Below are positions 1 to 8,421 of a stretch of DNA of 64,000 nucleotides, in pieces. The first letter of the stretch is position 1, and the number at the start of each line of letters is the position of its first letter. The position numbers and the translations under genes are program-made. The notes beneath the pieces are model-generated. The model saw only the letters and a program-made list of their open reading frames with translations. It was not told where the DNA came from and searched no databases. This DNA is from Anaerolineae bacterium (GTDB taxonomy: Bacteria > Chloroflexota > Anaerolineae > Aggregatilineales > UBA2796): the NCBI GenBank assembly GCA_019637555.1, contig JAHBVK010000013.1, positions 1-64,000 of the forward strand, given 5' to 3'.

Positions 1-371
1 AAGATGACGATACCCATGATCCAGCCAGCTTGCTGGAGTTCTTCAGTCTCGTTCTGCACCAGACCAATTACAGCGCTAACCACAGCAGCACCAGTCAGCA
101 CCAGCGCCAGCGGATCGCGGAAGGCATTGATCAGCGCGGCGAATACGCTTTCTTCCGGTTCGGAGGGCAGTTCATTCGGACCGTATTTGGCAAGCCTGCT
201 GGCAGCTTCTGCTTCGGTCAGTCCGTTGATCGGATCGGTGCTGAGTTCATTAACCGTTTCATCGGCAGTGCGTGACCACCACGTTTTCGCCTCCATATCT
301 TTTGCAGCATTGCTGGTCGCTATGGCTGGCGGCGCTGTGGTTGAGGTCGGTGTTGGCGCTAACTGTGTCAT
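1..371 (-). CDS. Cation-transporting P-type ATPase, N-terminal part (cut by window edge)
   Basis: About 123 N-terminal residues are present; the rest lies left of the window. After a Thr/Pro/Ala-rich start the protein shows the cation-ATPase N-terminal domain: a WW pair, a short L-S-T-D-P segment, GLT-EAxxRL, then KYGPNEL, followed by the first hydrophobic helix (DPLALVLTGAAVVSAVIGLV). This order is typical of P2-type Ca2+ or Na+/K+ pumps, which use ATP to move cations across the membrane. The catalytic DKTGT loop is not in view, so the ion cannot be named. The chosen ATG at 371 has AAGGA about 14 bases upstream, a rather long spacing. Confidence 0.85.
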   Translation of the reverse strand, partial: MTQLAPTPTSTTAPPAIATSNAAKDMEAKTWWSRTADETVNELSTDPINGLTEAEAASRLAKYGPNELPSEPEESVFAALINAFRDPLALVLTGAAVVSAVIGLVQNETEELQQAGWIMGIVI

Positions 372-633
372 TGTCGATTTGTCGTCCTTCGAGTCGTTAA
401 CTCGTGCATAAATGTGCGAATGGTCAGCTCAGTTTCCGATCTGCTTTGATGCGTGATGGGTGAATAGAACAGTCTTGTTCCATAACATTAAGAACAAACT
501 GCTAGGTGAGCGATAGTGCAGCAGAATGGGAAATTGGAAAGTCAATTAATGGGGAGAGACCTAAAATCTGTTTGGGTGAAGTGGTCTCATCCCGCCGCTG
601 TTGCAAGATACACGGTTCTGAGCCATCAGTCAT

Positions 634-649
634 CCCCTAAAAATTGGGG
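634..649. promoter_or_regulatory. CCCC/GGGG dyad with A/T centre, upstream of P-type ATPase
   Basis: CCCC and GGGG arms flank an eight-base A/T core (TAAAAATT). It lies about 265 bases upstream of the ATPase start. A similar element (CCTCCC, A-run, TGGGGG) lies about 185 bases upstream of the KimA-like potassium transporter at 63724-63741. It may be a regulatory site shared by two cation transporters; this is inference from two copies only. Confidence 0.3.
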
Positions 650-687
650 TTAACCTATCTATGCCAGAACGCCACACAAGAACAAAG

Positions 688-717
688 AGGCTGCTATCTC
701 GCGTGAAATAGCAGCCT
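688..717 (-). terminator. Rho-independent terminator after the APH-like gene
   Basis: A perfect 10-bp stem (AGGCTGCTAT/ATAGCAGCCT) with a 10-base loop lies 31 bases past the stop of the APH-like gene. On the minus strand it is followed by CTTTGTTCTTG, a moderately T-rich tail. Confidence 0.7.
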
Positions 718-747
718 TAAATTGCATGTCAGACAGTTAGCAAACCC

Positions 748-1716
748 CTAATCGTCATCGATCAGGCGGCTCTCCATAAAGGTACGAACCGCTTCGCGTG
801 TCTCTTCGTGTACGGGTGGCAGATTACCATCGTGCGCGGACATGCCATTCACCATCACCTGCCGGATATTCGCCATCGCGGTCAGCCGCTTACAAGCTGC
901 GAATACTTCCCAGAAATGCTGTGTCAACTGCGCTTCAGGATTGCGGCGACGGTAGGCTTCATTGAAACTATCTGCCAGCTTAGGATCGACCTCGGTCTCC
1001 AGAATCATGCGCGACCACGCAATGTCAATAGCGGGATCAGCAATGGTCATCTCACCCCAGTCGATCACGCCCGTAATCAGTTCGTCAGTCGCCATCAGAT
1101 TGTTGGGATGGAAATCGCGGTGAATCAGTGATTTAGCTGCACACTCGCGGGCGCGGTAGAGATTTGCCCGCAGCCAGTCGAAGCCCGGTTTTGCGTCAGC
1201 CGCCCCTACCTTTAGTGCCTCGCGCGTCCACCATTTGATCTGGCGATCTGCGTAATCAAGCGTTTCCATCGGCGGCTGGAACATGTCAAAGCCATCCTGC
1301 CACGGCAGATTATGGAGACGTACCAGCAGTGAGGCTGCTTGCTCGATCCAGTACGGGATTTGCGATGGATTGCCGAGCGCGATATCACCGAGTGATCGAC
1401 CGTTGAGGTGCTGCATCACAATGAAAGGAGTGCCCGAAACTTTGGAGTCATCAATGCAGCAGAACAGTTCGGGAACCGGATAGCCCATGCGAGAAAGTTC
1501 ACGCAAGGCTGAGGCTTCGATACGCGCTTCTTCATCACAGCGAATGCCGTTATAGAAGCGGATCACTATTGGCTGTGCGCCATCATCGCTGTGCCACACG
1601 GCATTGAACATGCGATGCGATACTTTGTGCTGAATCGGCGTCACTTGATCAATGACGCCATGAAGATGGACAGCAACAACGTCGGCAATGTTATCGGGTA
1701 TTAGCGTAGCGACCAT
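748..1716 (-). CDS. Aminoglycoside phosphotransferase-family kinase
   Basis: 322 residues, the usual length for the APH/choline-kinase family. The Brenner-type catalytic loop HRDFHPNN is at residues 199-206 (catalytic Asp201, metal-binding Asn206) and the DFG-equivalent DWGE at 219-222. The N-terminal lobe includes a conserved acidic residue pattern and the hinge segment VMQHLNG. Such enzymes transfer phosphate from ATP to small hydroxylated substrates; most environmental members do not act on antibiotics, so resistance should not be assumed. The gene stands alone, with a terminator downstream. A 7-bp inverted repeat lies just before its SD (AAGGA), which is about 8 bases from the ATG. Confidence 0.85.
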   Translation of the reverse strand: MVATLIPDNIADVVAVHLHGVIDQVTPIQHKVSHRMFNAVWHSDDGAQPIVIRFYNGIRCDEEARIEASALRELSRMGYPVPELFCCIDDSKVSGTPFIVMQHLNGRSLGDIALGNPSQIPYWIEQAASLLVRLHNLPWQDGFDMFQPPMETLDYADRQIKWWTREALKVGAADAKPGFDWLRANLYRARECAAKSLIHRDFHPNNLMATDELITGVIDWGEMTIADPAIDIAWSRMILETEVDPKLADSFNEAYRRRNPEAQLTQHFWEVFAACKRLTAMANIRQVMVNGMSAHDGNLPPVHEETREAVRTFMESRLIDDD

Positions 1717-1728
1717 ACGTTGTATCCT

Positions 1729-1745
1729 TCGGGTAAAGTACCCGA
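1729..1745 (-). promoter_or_regulatory. Hairpin next to the SD of the APH-like gene
   Basis: A perfect inverted repeat, TCGGGTA and TACCCGA with a 3-base loop, sits immediately upstream of the SD (GAAGGA) of the kinase gene. It could be an operator dyad or a small mRNA hairpin that affects initiation. Confidence 0.35.
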
Positions 1746-1863
1746 TTTGACCACTTCCCTGCTGGCACAGTCAAGTAATTCTGTCAACTTGACGAATGCA
1801 CGCAACGAAGAGTCAGCAGTGGTGTTTTTTATGCTTCACTGGAATTACTATTGATAATAAAGT

Positions 1864-2283
1864 TTAACCCTCGTTCTTGCGCTTCGCTTCGCGGGTGCTT
1901 ATCACCATTTCATCATCGTCCACCATTTCCGCTTTCACATCGATGACCATGCCCTGTCCCTGATCTTTACGCTGCGTTGGTTGAACTGGTGCCTGCTTGA
2001 GCAAGCCCAGACGGCGCAAATGTTCCATTACCAGTGCATTGGGCGCGAGGTTGTTGAATGCCGACATTCCTAACAGCAGGATTCCCAGATCATCTAGCCA
2101 GCCGATGCCAACTAGAAAATCGGGGATCAAATCAATTGGTGAGAGCAGATAGGCAATCGTGAGCACTGGAATCAGCTTGTAGAATCCAGGCACACGGCTA
2201 TCAGACAGCAGCGCCCACGCCAACCGCAGTTGCTGCCACATACGCATGAAAAAACCAACATCGCGGCTACTTTTAGTGTTCAT
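1864..2283 (-). CDS. YkvA/DUF1232-family membrane protein
   Basis: About 139 residues from the ATG at 2283. Residues about 30-75 carry the DUF1232 signature: two hydrophobic stretches around LLSPIDLIPDF and GWLDDLGILLLG. The function of this family is not established; members are small membrane proteins. The C-terminal third is charged and probably cytoplasmic. The start overlaps the end of the upstream esterase gene by 11 bases, with AGGGATGGGA as SD, so the two genes are translationally linked. An in-frame start 24 bases further upstream is possible but lacks a better SD. Confidence 0.75.
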   Translation of the reverse strand: MNTKSSRDVGFFMRMWQQLRLAWALLSDSRVPGFYKLIPVLTIAYLLSPIDLIPDFLVGIGWLDDLGILLLGMSAFNNLAPNALVMEHLRRLGLLKQAPVQPTQRKDQGQGMVIDVKAEMVDDDEMVISTREAKRKNEG

Positions 2284-3103
2284 CTGGTAGATCCCATCCC
2301 TGTTCAATGTCTTTTACGAACTTTCCAGCAGCATCGAAAACACTATCACACTCAAGATCGCAGGTGATGATATGACCACTCTTTTGCAAGCGCAGTACTG
2401 CCAAGCGGGGTACGCTGATCAACCCGTTCTTCAAGCGATCTATGTTGCCGATAGGCACAGTAGTATCGCTTTCAGAATAGATCGCTAGTACGGGTGCGCT
2501 GATCTTCGCTAAATCGTTCGCTACGATGCCTTGAAGTTTGTGCATTTCCGCTAGCCCGCCTGCTGAATGGCGGTAGTAGGCGATGCGTCCGGTGACTGGT
2601 TCGCCGCGTTCTCGCTGCATCTCCATAATGCGCTGATTTAGCGGATCAGTTTTCCGCTCATACTGGCTGACCAGAGGACGGATGTGGCGCAAAATATGTG
2701 CCAACCACAGCGGACTATTCAGGTACAGTGGTGTCGCCATCAACACCACGCCAGCGACGGGTTTCTCCGCCGCTAGATGCAGCGCTAGCAAACCGCCCAT
2801 CGACATACCTAACATTACGATCCGATCACAGGATTGTTGCAGCAGCGCGTAGCCATCCAGCACATCGTAGTACCAACGCTGCCAGTGGGCGCTATGGAGT
2901 TCCTCGAAATTCGTGCCGTGTGCATCCAAGCGAGGACCGAAGACCGTGAAACCACGATCCGCCAGTGATTTACCAAGCCAGTAAACCTCTTGGGGTGACG
3001 CCGTCAAGCCATGAACGCAGAGCGCACCGATCCTGCCGCCGCGAAAGTAGAAAGGTTCCGCGCCTGCCTGAAGATGAGGAATGGGAGTGAGTCGTGAAAA
3101 CAT
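2273..3103 (-). CDS. Alpha/beta hydrolase, carboxylesterase/monoacylglycerol-lipase type
   Basis: 276 residues starting at MFSRLTP. The catalytic triad is readable: nucleophile Ser101 in GMSMGG, Asp213 in SESDTTVP and His244 in KSGHI; the oxyanion segment CVHGLTASP is near residue 29. The fold and length match Est30-like carboxylesterases, which hydrolyse short-chain esters in the cytoplasm. An open frame continues upstream of 3103, but that part overlaps the signal-peptide region of the divergent gene and has no family similarity, so 3103 is the better start. It overlaps the following YkvA-like gene. Confidence 0.85.
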   Translation of the reverse strand: MFSRLTPIPHLQAGAEPFYFRGGRIGALCVHGLTASPQEVYWLGKSLADRGFTVFGPRLDAHGTNFEELHSAHWQRWYYDVLDGYALLQQSCDRIVMLGMSMGGLLALHLAAEKPVAGVVLMATPLYLNSPLWLAHILRHIRPLVSQYERKTDPLNQRIMEMQRERGEPVTGRIAYYRHSAGGLAEMHKLQGIVANDLAKISAPVLAIYSESDTTVPIGNIDRLKNGLISVPRLAVLRLQKSGHIITCDLECDSVFDAAGKFVKDIEQGWDLPDEH

Positions 3104-3225
3104 AAGGTTTTGCGCTAGTATGCTAAGTGTAGCACCACAGAATGTGCGTGTGATAGAGTAAAGATGAAGACGAAGGCGATTTCTCCTCATTTTGAGATGC
3201 GGTTCGGGAAATTGGGAGTAGAGTG

Positions 3226-4425
3226 ATGCTGAAACGGCATTTGGTGACGCTGGCAATCCTGATCTTACTAGCAGCAATGACACTGCCCTTGCCAGCACCA
3301 GTAACGGCGCAAATCCCGGTGGTGTTGTGGTATTCATGGACGGGGACTGCCGAGAACATGCTGCTCGATTGGGTCGCTGGATATCAGGAGCGAACGCCTA
3401 GCATCGCTATTCAAGCTGAATTTGTGCCGTTGTATCAACTACGTCAACAGTTCATTGACACTCCAAATTCTGAACGTCCTGATATTTTCTTTGCCCCTTC
3501 TGATTGGGGCGGTGATCTATATGCGAACGCGCTCACCGCACCGCTGGACGTTCGGTTGACCGCTGTTCAGCGCCAACAGATCGCGGAAGTGGCGTGGGCG
3601 ACACTGGCATACAACGAAAAGACTGTCGGCATCCCGCTGGCATTGGAAGGGTTAACGCTGTATTACAACCGTGCCCTGCTTGGCTCCGATGACGTGCCCG
3701 CCACATGGGCTGATCTGCTAGATCAGGCGGCAGCGGTGAAAGGGACATTGGGACTAGTCATTGGCGCAGGGTTTTATCCGACGGCGGGGATTTATGGCGC
3801 GTACGGTGGCGAACTGGTGGATCAACGCGGCAGCAATCTGATGAACTCAGAACTGTCATTGACGCAGTACCTGAGCCGCGTAAAAGAACTCTATGATCGC
3901 AGCGGCGGCACGATCCAGATCGGTGGCGCTGGTGGTGACTTCCGTGATGGCAAAAGCATTTTCGCCGTTGATGGCTCATGGCAATTTGCTTTGTATCGCT
4001 CAAAGCTAGGTGAGAATTTGGGTGTCGCCGCGCTGCCTCCAGTCGATGGTATAGCGTGGCGCCCGCTGATCCGTACGACAGCGTTGTATGTTAGCGCTAG
4101 CAGCCGTCAGATCGATGCCGCGCTGAGTTTTGCTCGTTTCGTTACCAGCGCGGAAGAGCAAAAGAAAATGGTCGCGGCTCTGCTACTGCCCGCTAATCCA
4201 AGCGTTACCGTAGATGATGAGCAGTTAGCCGTTATCAGCAAACAGTTGCTAGATCACGGCATACCAATCTCAACAAGACCGGAAATGCTGACGTATTGGC
4301 GGGCATTACAGCAGGCAATTGATGATGTGGCGATTCGTGGTGTCGCGCCTGCACAGGCGGCAGCGGATCTAGTGGCTCAATTCAATCCCGCGACACCTGT
4401 GCCAGAGGCGTCAGCTACTCCGTAA
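3226..4425 (+). CDS. Extracellular solute-binding protein, family 1
   Basis: 399 residues. A clear signal peptide (MLKRH, hydrophobic core, cleavage after PVTA) is followed by a mature domain opening IPVVLWYSWTG, typical of sugar-type ABC solute-binding proteins. Other family features are the IFFAPSDWGGDL segment, GIPLALEGLTLYYNR and a FAVDGSWQF region that usually contacts ligand. The ATG at 3226 has GGGAG 7 bases upstream and is preferred to an adjacent GTG. No permease or ATPase gene lies beside it, so it is an orphan binding protein; the ligand is unknown. The 3' end overlaps the convergent thioesterase gene by 11 bases. Confidence 0.85.
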   Translation: MLKRHLVTLAILILLAAMTLPLPAPVTAQIPVVLWYSWTGTAENMLLDWVAGYQERTPSIAIQAEFVPLYQLRQQFIDTPNSERPDIFFAPSDWGGDLYANALTAPLDVRLTAVQRQQIAEVAWATLAYNEKTVGIPLALEGLTLYYNRALLGSDDVPATWADLLDQAAAVKGTLGLVIGAGFYPTAGIYGAYGGELVDQRGSNLMNSELSLTQYLSRVKELYDRSGGTIQIGGAGGDFRDGKSIFAVDGSWQFALYRSKLGENLGVAALPPVDGIAWRPLIRTTALYVSASSRQIDAALSFARFVTSAEEQKKMVAALLLPANPSVTVDDEQLAVISKQLLDHGIPISTRPEMLTYWRALQQAIDDVAIRGVAPAQAAADLVAQFNPATPVPEASATP

Positions 4426-4933
4426 CTTCTGACGACGTAACGTGGCGCGCGCCGAGCGACTTATCCGCTTCAATGCGGATGCCTAAGACCCGTGCTTCGG
4501 CGGTTTTCTTGTCATCTGAATACAGGGCACAGTAGAGCTTCGCTTTTCGCCCGCTGATCTCCTCAGCGTGGGCGCGCAGCAGTACTGCTTGATTCAGAGC
4601 AGTTGGTGCCAGATAACTGACGTTCAGATTGCCAGTGACATAACTGATCGCAGGCAGACTGCCGTGTTCGCGTCCTTCCTTGCGATAAGTGAAAGCAATG
4701 GCAGTCCAGATCGAGTGACAGTCACACAGTGAAGCGATCAATCCGCCATACATCACATTTTCAAAACCAGCGTTGTGGTAGGGCTGAGGCGTAAAAGTAC
4801 AGATTACTTCTGTGCCGTCTGCCGACCAGTAGCTCTTAATGCGTAACCCATGTGAGTTGGCGGGTCCGCAACCGTAACAAGTGCCGTTGAGCCAAACGTC
4901 TTGTAGGGCAGATTTAGCGGAAGTCGTAATCAT
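4415..4933 (-). CDS. PaaI-family hotdog thioesterase
   Basis: About 172 residues from the ATG at 4933. Features of PaaI-like acyl-CoA thioesterases: CYGCGPANSHGL near the N-terminus, YHNAGFENVMYGGLIASLCDCHS (the helix that normally carries the catalytic acid) and the strand LNVSYLAPT. These enzymes hydrolyse acyl-CoA thioesters. The CYGCG motif near the start is often seen in the subgroup named after human THEM4-like proteins. The start overlaps the stop of the upstream gene by 20 bases, so the two are probably cotranscribed. Confidence 0.8.
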   Translation of the reverse strand: MITTSAKSALQDVWLNGTCYGCGPANSHGLRIKSYWSADGTEVICTFTPQPYHNAGFENVMYGGLIASLCDCHSIWTAIAFTYRKEGREHGSLPAISYVTGNLNVSYLAPTALNQAVLLRAHAEEISGRKAKLYCALYSDDKKTAEARVLGIRIEADKSLGARHVTSSEVTE

Positions 4934-5468
4934 AGTCGGGGAGGCGTTCGCCTTCGGATTCCGGATCGTCACTGACGATGCCGGAATCGTACACTTCACT
5001 ATCAGTGAGTAACGACGTTTTGGACTCTAACAGATGATCACGCCAGCGGAACGAACCGCCCTTCGTGAACAGTACGCGATCCCCTGACGGTGCATCAAAG
5101 CGCTCATCGACTGCCATCAGCGCGTCAATGGATCGCAGCGCTGGATAGAGCTGCGCTAGTTGGTCTTGAGCATCATAAGTGATGACGATCTGCGAATCGT
5201 TGTTGTGCATCAGCGCATGCGTAACTGCACGCATGAGCAGATTATTGTCGGTATCGTGATTCAGACGGACGATGGTTTCACATTCATCGCCAACGGGGAA
5301 ATCGGCACGTCCATGCCGCCATAATTCGATCAGCGGTGCGTCAGGTATCAGGTCCGGCAGAGCAGATTGATTATCGATGAAGAATATGCCACGGCGGGAC
5401 GGATCGCGGAGCGTTAGCATCGCTTTATCCCGTGCTTGGCTTCTCCAGCCTGATAGGAATGTTAGCAT
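4914..5468 (-). CDS. Protein of unknown function, 184 residues
   Basis: I do not recognise a family. It is a soluble, acidic protein without signal peptide or membrane segment; the C-terminus is rich in Asp, Glu and Tyr (DDPESEGE, DYDYD). Residues about 20-90 are compatible with an alternating alpha/beta domain (RGIFFIDNQSALP, QIVITYDAQD). The ATG at 5468 has GAGG 5 bases upstream, which supports translation. It overlaps the thioesterase gene, suggesting shared expression. Confidence 0.65.
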   Translation of the reverse strand: MLTFLSGWRSQARDKAMLTLRDPSRRGIFFIDNQSALPDLIPDAPLIELWRHGRADFPVGDECETIVRLNHDTDNNLLMRAVTHALMHNNDSQIVITYDAQDQLAQLYPALRSIDALMAVDERFDAPSGDRVLFTKGGSFRWRDHLLESKTSLLTDSEVYDSGIVSDDPESEGERLPDYDYDFR

Positions 5469-5599
5469 ACGATCCTCATGTCACTTGTTCCTATGATCTA
5501 TGATCGCATAAAAAGCCTAACACTTACCGAAAATCTCCATAAATTCTTCGTTATTTTTCCATCACAAAACGTGGTGTCCATCACACTGTAAAAATACCG

Positions 5600-6544
5600 T
5601 TACAAAACTAGCTCAAAGAACTCCTGCGTATAGTTCAAATGCTGGATATCCTGCGGCAATAAACTTGCGTCATTATCCATTACGTAACTGACGAGGTGTC
5701 GGTAGCCGTTGCGGTGTGCCCAATCGCGGATAGCAGTGAACAGAGGCATAGACAACGGCTTCGGTGACCAGCAAACCAAGCGACCATCACCGGGCTGGCT
5801 GTCGATCTCGTCCGAGTCACGCACGGCAAGTATGGCGTTTTGTCCGGCGACGGAGAGTTTTACCTGCGCCGAACCGATGTTGATCAGTTCAGGAATGCCT
5901 GCCGCCCACTGCTGCGGGAACAGCCGATCCCATTCTTGATGGCTGGAGTTGTAGCGACCTAAGGGCATATGCCAGCCTTTGATCGTCTCGTAGCTGCGAT
6001 CCGTGAGCTGCGTAGCCTGATACATCGCTCGACCTTCTTGCGCCGAGAAGCGAATAGCGTGCCCTGAACGCACATGACGGAAACGATGGGCGACATAGAA
6101 ATCGCGTGCGGCGGCGTTGGTCACGGTCACCCGTTCGCATTTCATTAACCGCGCCATGTCGATGATGTAATTGATCAGCGCCGTGCCTAAGCCTTCGCGC
6201 TGGCGATCCGAACGCACCGCGATCACCGCCAGATCAAGATAGTGACCATAAGGCGGCATCTCATCATTCTCGTAGACCTCCGCTTCTGCCAGCACTTCGC
6301 CATCAATTTCAGCAACCAGCGCAATTCCTGCACCTGCCAATAAGCGATGCAGATGAACGGCACAGGTTTCGATACTGAGCCACGGTCCGCCGTGCTGCCA
6401 GCGTTCAAATAATGACAGCGACTCGTAAGGCGTAGGAATTGAAGAACCATCCGCGCCGATGCGTTCCCACTGCGGAACATCCGACTTGTGGATTTCAGTA
6501 ATTGCGGCGGTATCCGCTAACGTGGCTAAGCGAACATTGATCAA
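5600..6544 (-). CDS. GNAT-family N-acetyltransferase with C-terminal second domain
   Basis: 314 residues. The N-terminal half is a GNAT domain: LDLAVIAVRSDRQREGLGTALI is the acetyl-CoA loop (R/Q-x-x-G-x-G/A), followed by RVTVTNAAARDFYVAHRFRHV, the usual C-terminal part of the fold. Residues about 180-314 resemble a second, partial GNAT-like module with no obvious CoA loop. Substrate unknown. The start is a TTG at 6544, chosen because GGGGGAG lies 7 bases upstream and no better start fits. Confidence 0.8.
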   Translation of the reverse strand: MINVRLATLADTAAITEIHKSDVPQWERIGADGSSIPTPYESLSLFERWQHGGPWLSIETCAVHLHRLLAGAGIALVAEIDGEVLAEAEVYENDEMPPYGHYLDLAVIAVRSDRQREGLGTALINYIIDMARLMKCERVTVTNAAARDFYVAHRFRHVRSGHAIRFSAQEGRAMYQATQLTDRSYETIKGWHMPLGRYNSSHQEWDRLFPQQWAAGIPELINIGSAQVKLSVAGQNAILAVRDSDEIDSQPGDGRLVCWSPKPLSMPLFTAIRDWAHRNGYRHLVSYVMDNDASLLPQDIQHLNYTQEFFELVL

Positions 6545-6754
6545 CGATGCACTCCCCCGATTGGTTGAATTCTAGCCTAGCATCTGTACGCCAACTTGAC
6601 AACAGGTTAGCCGCCGCTTTGCCCACGTTTGGATGATAGTTCATACGAAAGAGGGAGAGTTGCTTGCTCGTAATTCAGGCAAAAAGCATAATTGCGCTCA
6701 AGTTGTGCAAAATCGACAAACTAGTCCAACTTTAACGTTGGTGTAAGGACTATC

Positions 6755-7597
6755 ATGGTGCGATCGACTTGCTTGGTTTTAACATTGATTTGCATCGCGC
6801 TGGCGGCGCTTGTTGCGCCCGCAGCAGTTGCAGCCCAGAATGACGTCTCCACGCACTATTTACTGGCGCGTCCGCTGCCTGCTTCCGCCAATGTGCGCCC
6901 CGATATGGGTTTTCCTTACGGTTGGCACCGCAACCACCAGTCACCGATTCATCACGGTATGGATTACCTGAATCGGCGCGGGACGCCTGTGATCGCCGCA
7001 GGTGGTGGCACCGTGTTTTATGCTGGAAACGACACGGAGATGATTGTCGGACCGCAGCCGAACTTCTACGGCAACGTAGTGATCTTGCAGCACGATCTTA
7101 GCGCGCCCGAAGGTGGAACCATATTCACGCTGTACGGGCACCTCAACAGCATTGATGTGCAAACCGGTCAAACGGTGAATCAAGGCGACGTAATCGGGCG
7201 CGTGGGCGCGACTGGGATCGCTATCGGTTCGCATCTGCACTTTGAGGTGCGGGTGGGCAATCCAACAGATTACAATGCCGTGCGAAATCCCGAACTGTGG
7301 TATCCGCCGCTGCCGGGACGTGGCAAAATTATCGGACGGATCGTAGATGTGAATGGCAACTTAGCGATGGGGATCCGCTTCGTGCTTTCCACCGCCAGCA
7401 GCGTACTGCCAAGTTTCACCTATGCCGAACCATCGATCCCTGTTGATCCGATGTACGGTGAAAACTTCGTATACGGCGATCTCGGCGCGGGCTGCTATCG
7501 ACTGCGGGTACGTGGTGGTAGTGGCTATGCGTACGACGAACCTATTTGCATCAACGCCGGACAGACAATTTTCCTTGAAGTGCATTTGAAATCTTAA
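6755..7597 (+). CDS. Secreted M23-family metallopeptidase (LytM type)
   Basis: 280 residues. A signal peptide (VLTLICIALAALVAPAAVAA) leads into a peptidase M23 domain. Zinc ligands are visible: His66 and Asp70 in HHGMD, and His162 in HLHFEV (His160-x-His162); His129 in YGHL is the usual catalytic His. The family cuts peptidoglycan cross-bridges or binds wall material. After the domain, residues about 195-280 form a beta-rich tail resembling a transthyretin-like or Cna-B-like module (GRIVDVNGNLAMG). SD is AAGGA before the ATG. The SDR gene follows after 8 bases and is likely cotranscribed. Confidence 0.9.
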   Translation: MVRSTCLVLTLICIALAALVAPAAVAAQNDVSTHYLLARPLPASANVRPDMGFPYGWHRNHQSPIHHGMDYLNRRGTPVIAAGGGTVFYAGNDTEMIVGPQPNFYGNVVILQHDLSAPEGGTIFTLYGHLNSIDVQTGQTVNQGDVIGRVGATGIAIGSHLHFEVRVGNPTDYNAVRNPELWYPPLPGRGKIIGRIVDVNGNLAMGIRFVLSTASSVLPSFTYAEPSIPVDPMYGENFVYGDLGAGCYRLRVRGGSGYAYDEPICINAGQTIFLEVHLKS

Positions 7598-7605
7598 AAG
7601 GTCGT

Positions 7606-8421
7606 ATGAGCGAATCAAGTCAAGCACGAGTCATTCTGATCACCGGTGCGTCATCAGGGCTGGGGCGGGAGATGGCGCTGCAGTTCGCGCGACGTGGTGA
7701 ACGTGTGATCGCGGCGGCGCGGCGCATGGATCGGCTGGAAGCGCTAGTAACGGAGGCAAATGGCTTTTCTGGCGAAATCGTGCCAGTCGAAGTCGATGTC
7801 CTTGATCCGGCGTCAGTGGCAAGCGCTGTCGATTTAGCGATGATGCGCTGGGGCAGGATAGATGTAGTGATCCCCAACGCGGGTTTAGGTCAGCGTGGCT
7901 CGATTGCCGATTCGGCATGGGAAGATCTGGAGATCGTACTGCGTACCAATATCGAGGGCGCGCTACACACCATACGCGCAGCAGTTCCGGCGATGCGACA
8001 GAGCAAAGGCGGGCACATCGTACTAATCTCCTCGGTGCTCAGTTTGGCAACAGGACCTTACTGTGCGATCTATTCGGCATCCAAAACAGCGATCAATGCC
8101 ATTGCGCGCGGTCTGCGTGCAGAACTGCGCGACGATAACATCTGGGTAACCAACGTAATTTTGGGGCAAACACACACTGAATTTGCGCAGTCGCGGCGCG
8201 GGCAAGCGGGCAAGGTTGCAGGAAAGTTGCCGACTATGACGGCGGAGTTTGCCGCCGCACGGATCGTACAAGCGACACGGCAGCGTCGCCGCAGCATTGT
8301 CCTGCGTCCGGTCGATCATTTAATCGACTGGATGGGCATGTTCGTGCCGTGGTTCTCGGATCGCTTGCTGGCGCGAGTGTACCGACCTAAATCAGGCAGC
8401 CAAGCCAAGCCGATTCTCTAG
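7606..8421 (+). CDS. SDR-family oxidoreductase
   Basis: 271 residues, classical short-chain dehydrogenase. The NAD(P) loop TGASSGLG is at 13-20, NAG at 91-93, catalytic Ser142/143 in LISSVLS, Tyr156 and Lys160 in YSASK. An Arg pair after the first strand (AARRMDR) favours NADPH. The enzyme should reduce or oxidise a carbonyl/hydroxyl group; substrate unknown. It follows the M23 gene closely and its last 30 bases overlap the convergent TPR gene. Confidence 0.9.
   Translation: MSESSQARVILITGASSGLGREMALQFARRGERVIAAARRMDRLEALVTEANGFSGEIVPVEVDVLDPASVASAVDLAMMRWGRIDVVIPNAGLGQRGSIADSAWEDLEIVLRTNIEGALHTIRAAVPAMRQSKGGHIVLISSVLSLATGPYCAIYSASKTAINAIARGLRAELRDDNIWVTNVILGQTHTEFAQSRRGQAGKVAGKLPTMTAEFAAARIVQATRQRRRSIVLRPVDHLIDWMGMFVPWFSDRLLARVYRPKSGSQAKPIL

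Larger units (their letters stand above)
372..747. other. Intergenic region between P-type ATPase and APH-like gene
   Basis: About 376 bases with no convincing gene. It holds the upstream region of the ATPase gene, a short dyad with CCCC and GGGG arms at 634-649, and the terminator of the APH-like gene at 688-717. Apart from these I see nothing. Confidence 0.6.

Noticed and set aside
3104..3337. N-terminal extension of the esterase frame up to 3337
   Set aside because: It overlaps the signal-peptide coding region of the divergent binding protein and has no hydrolase similarity; 3103 gives the normal family length.
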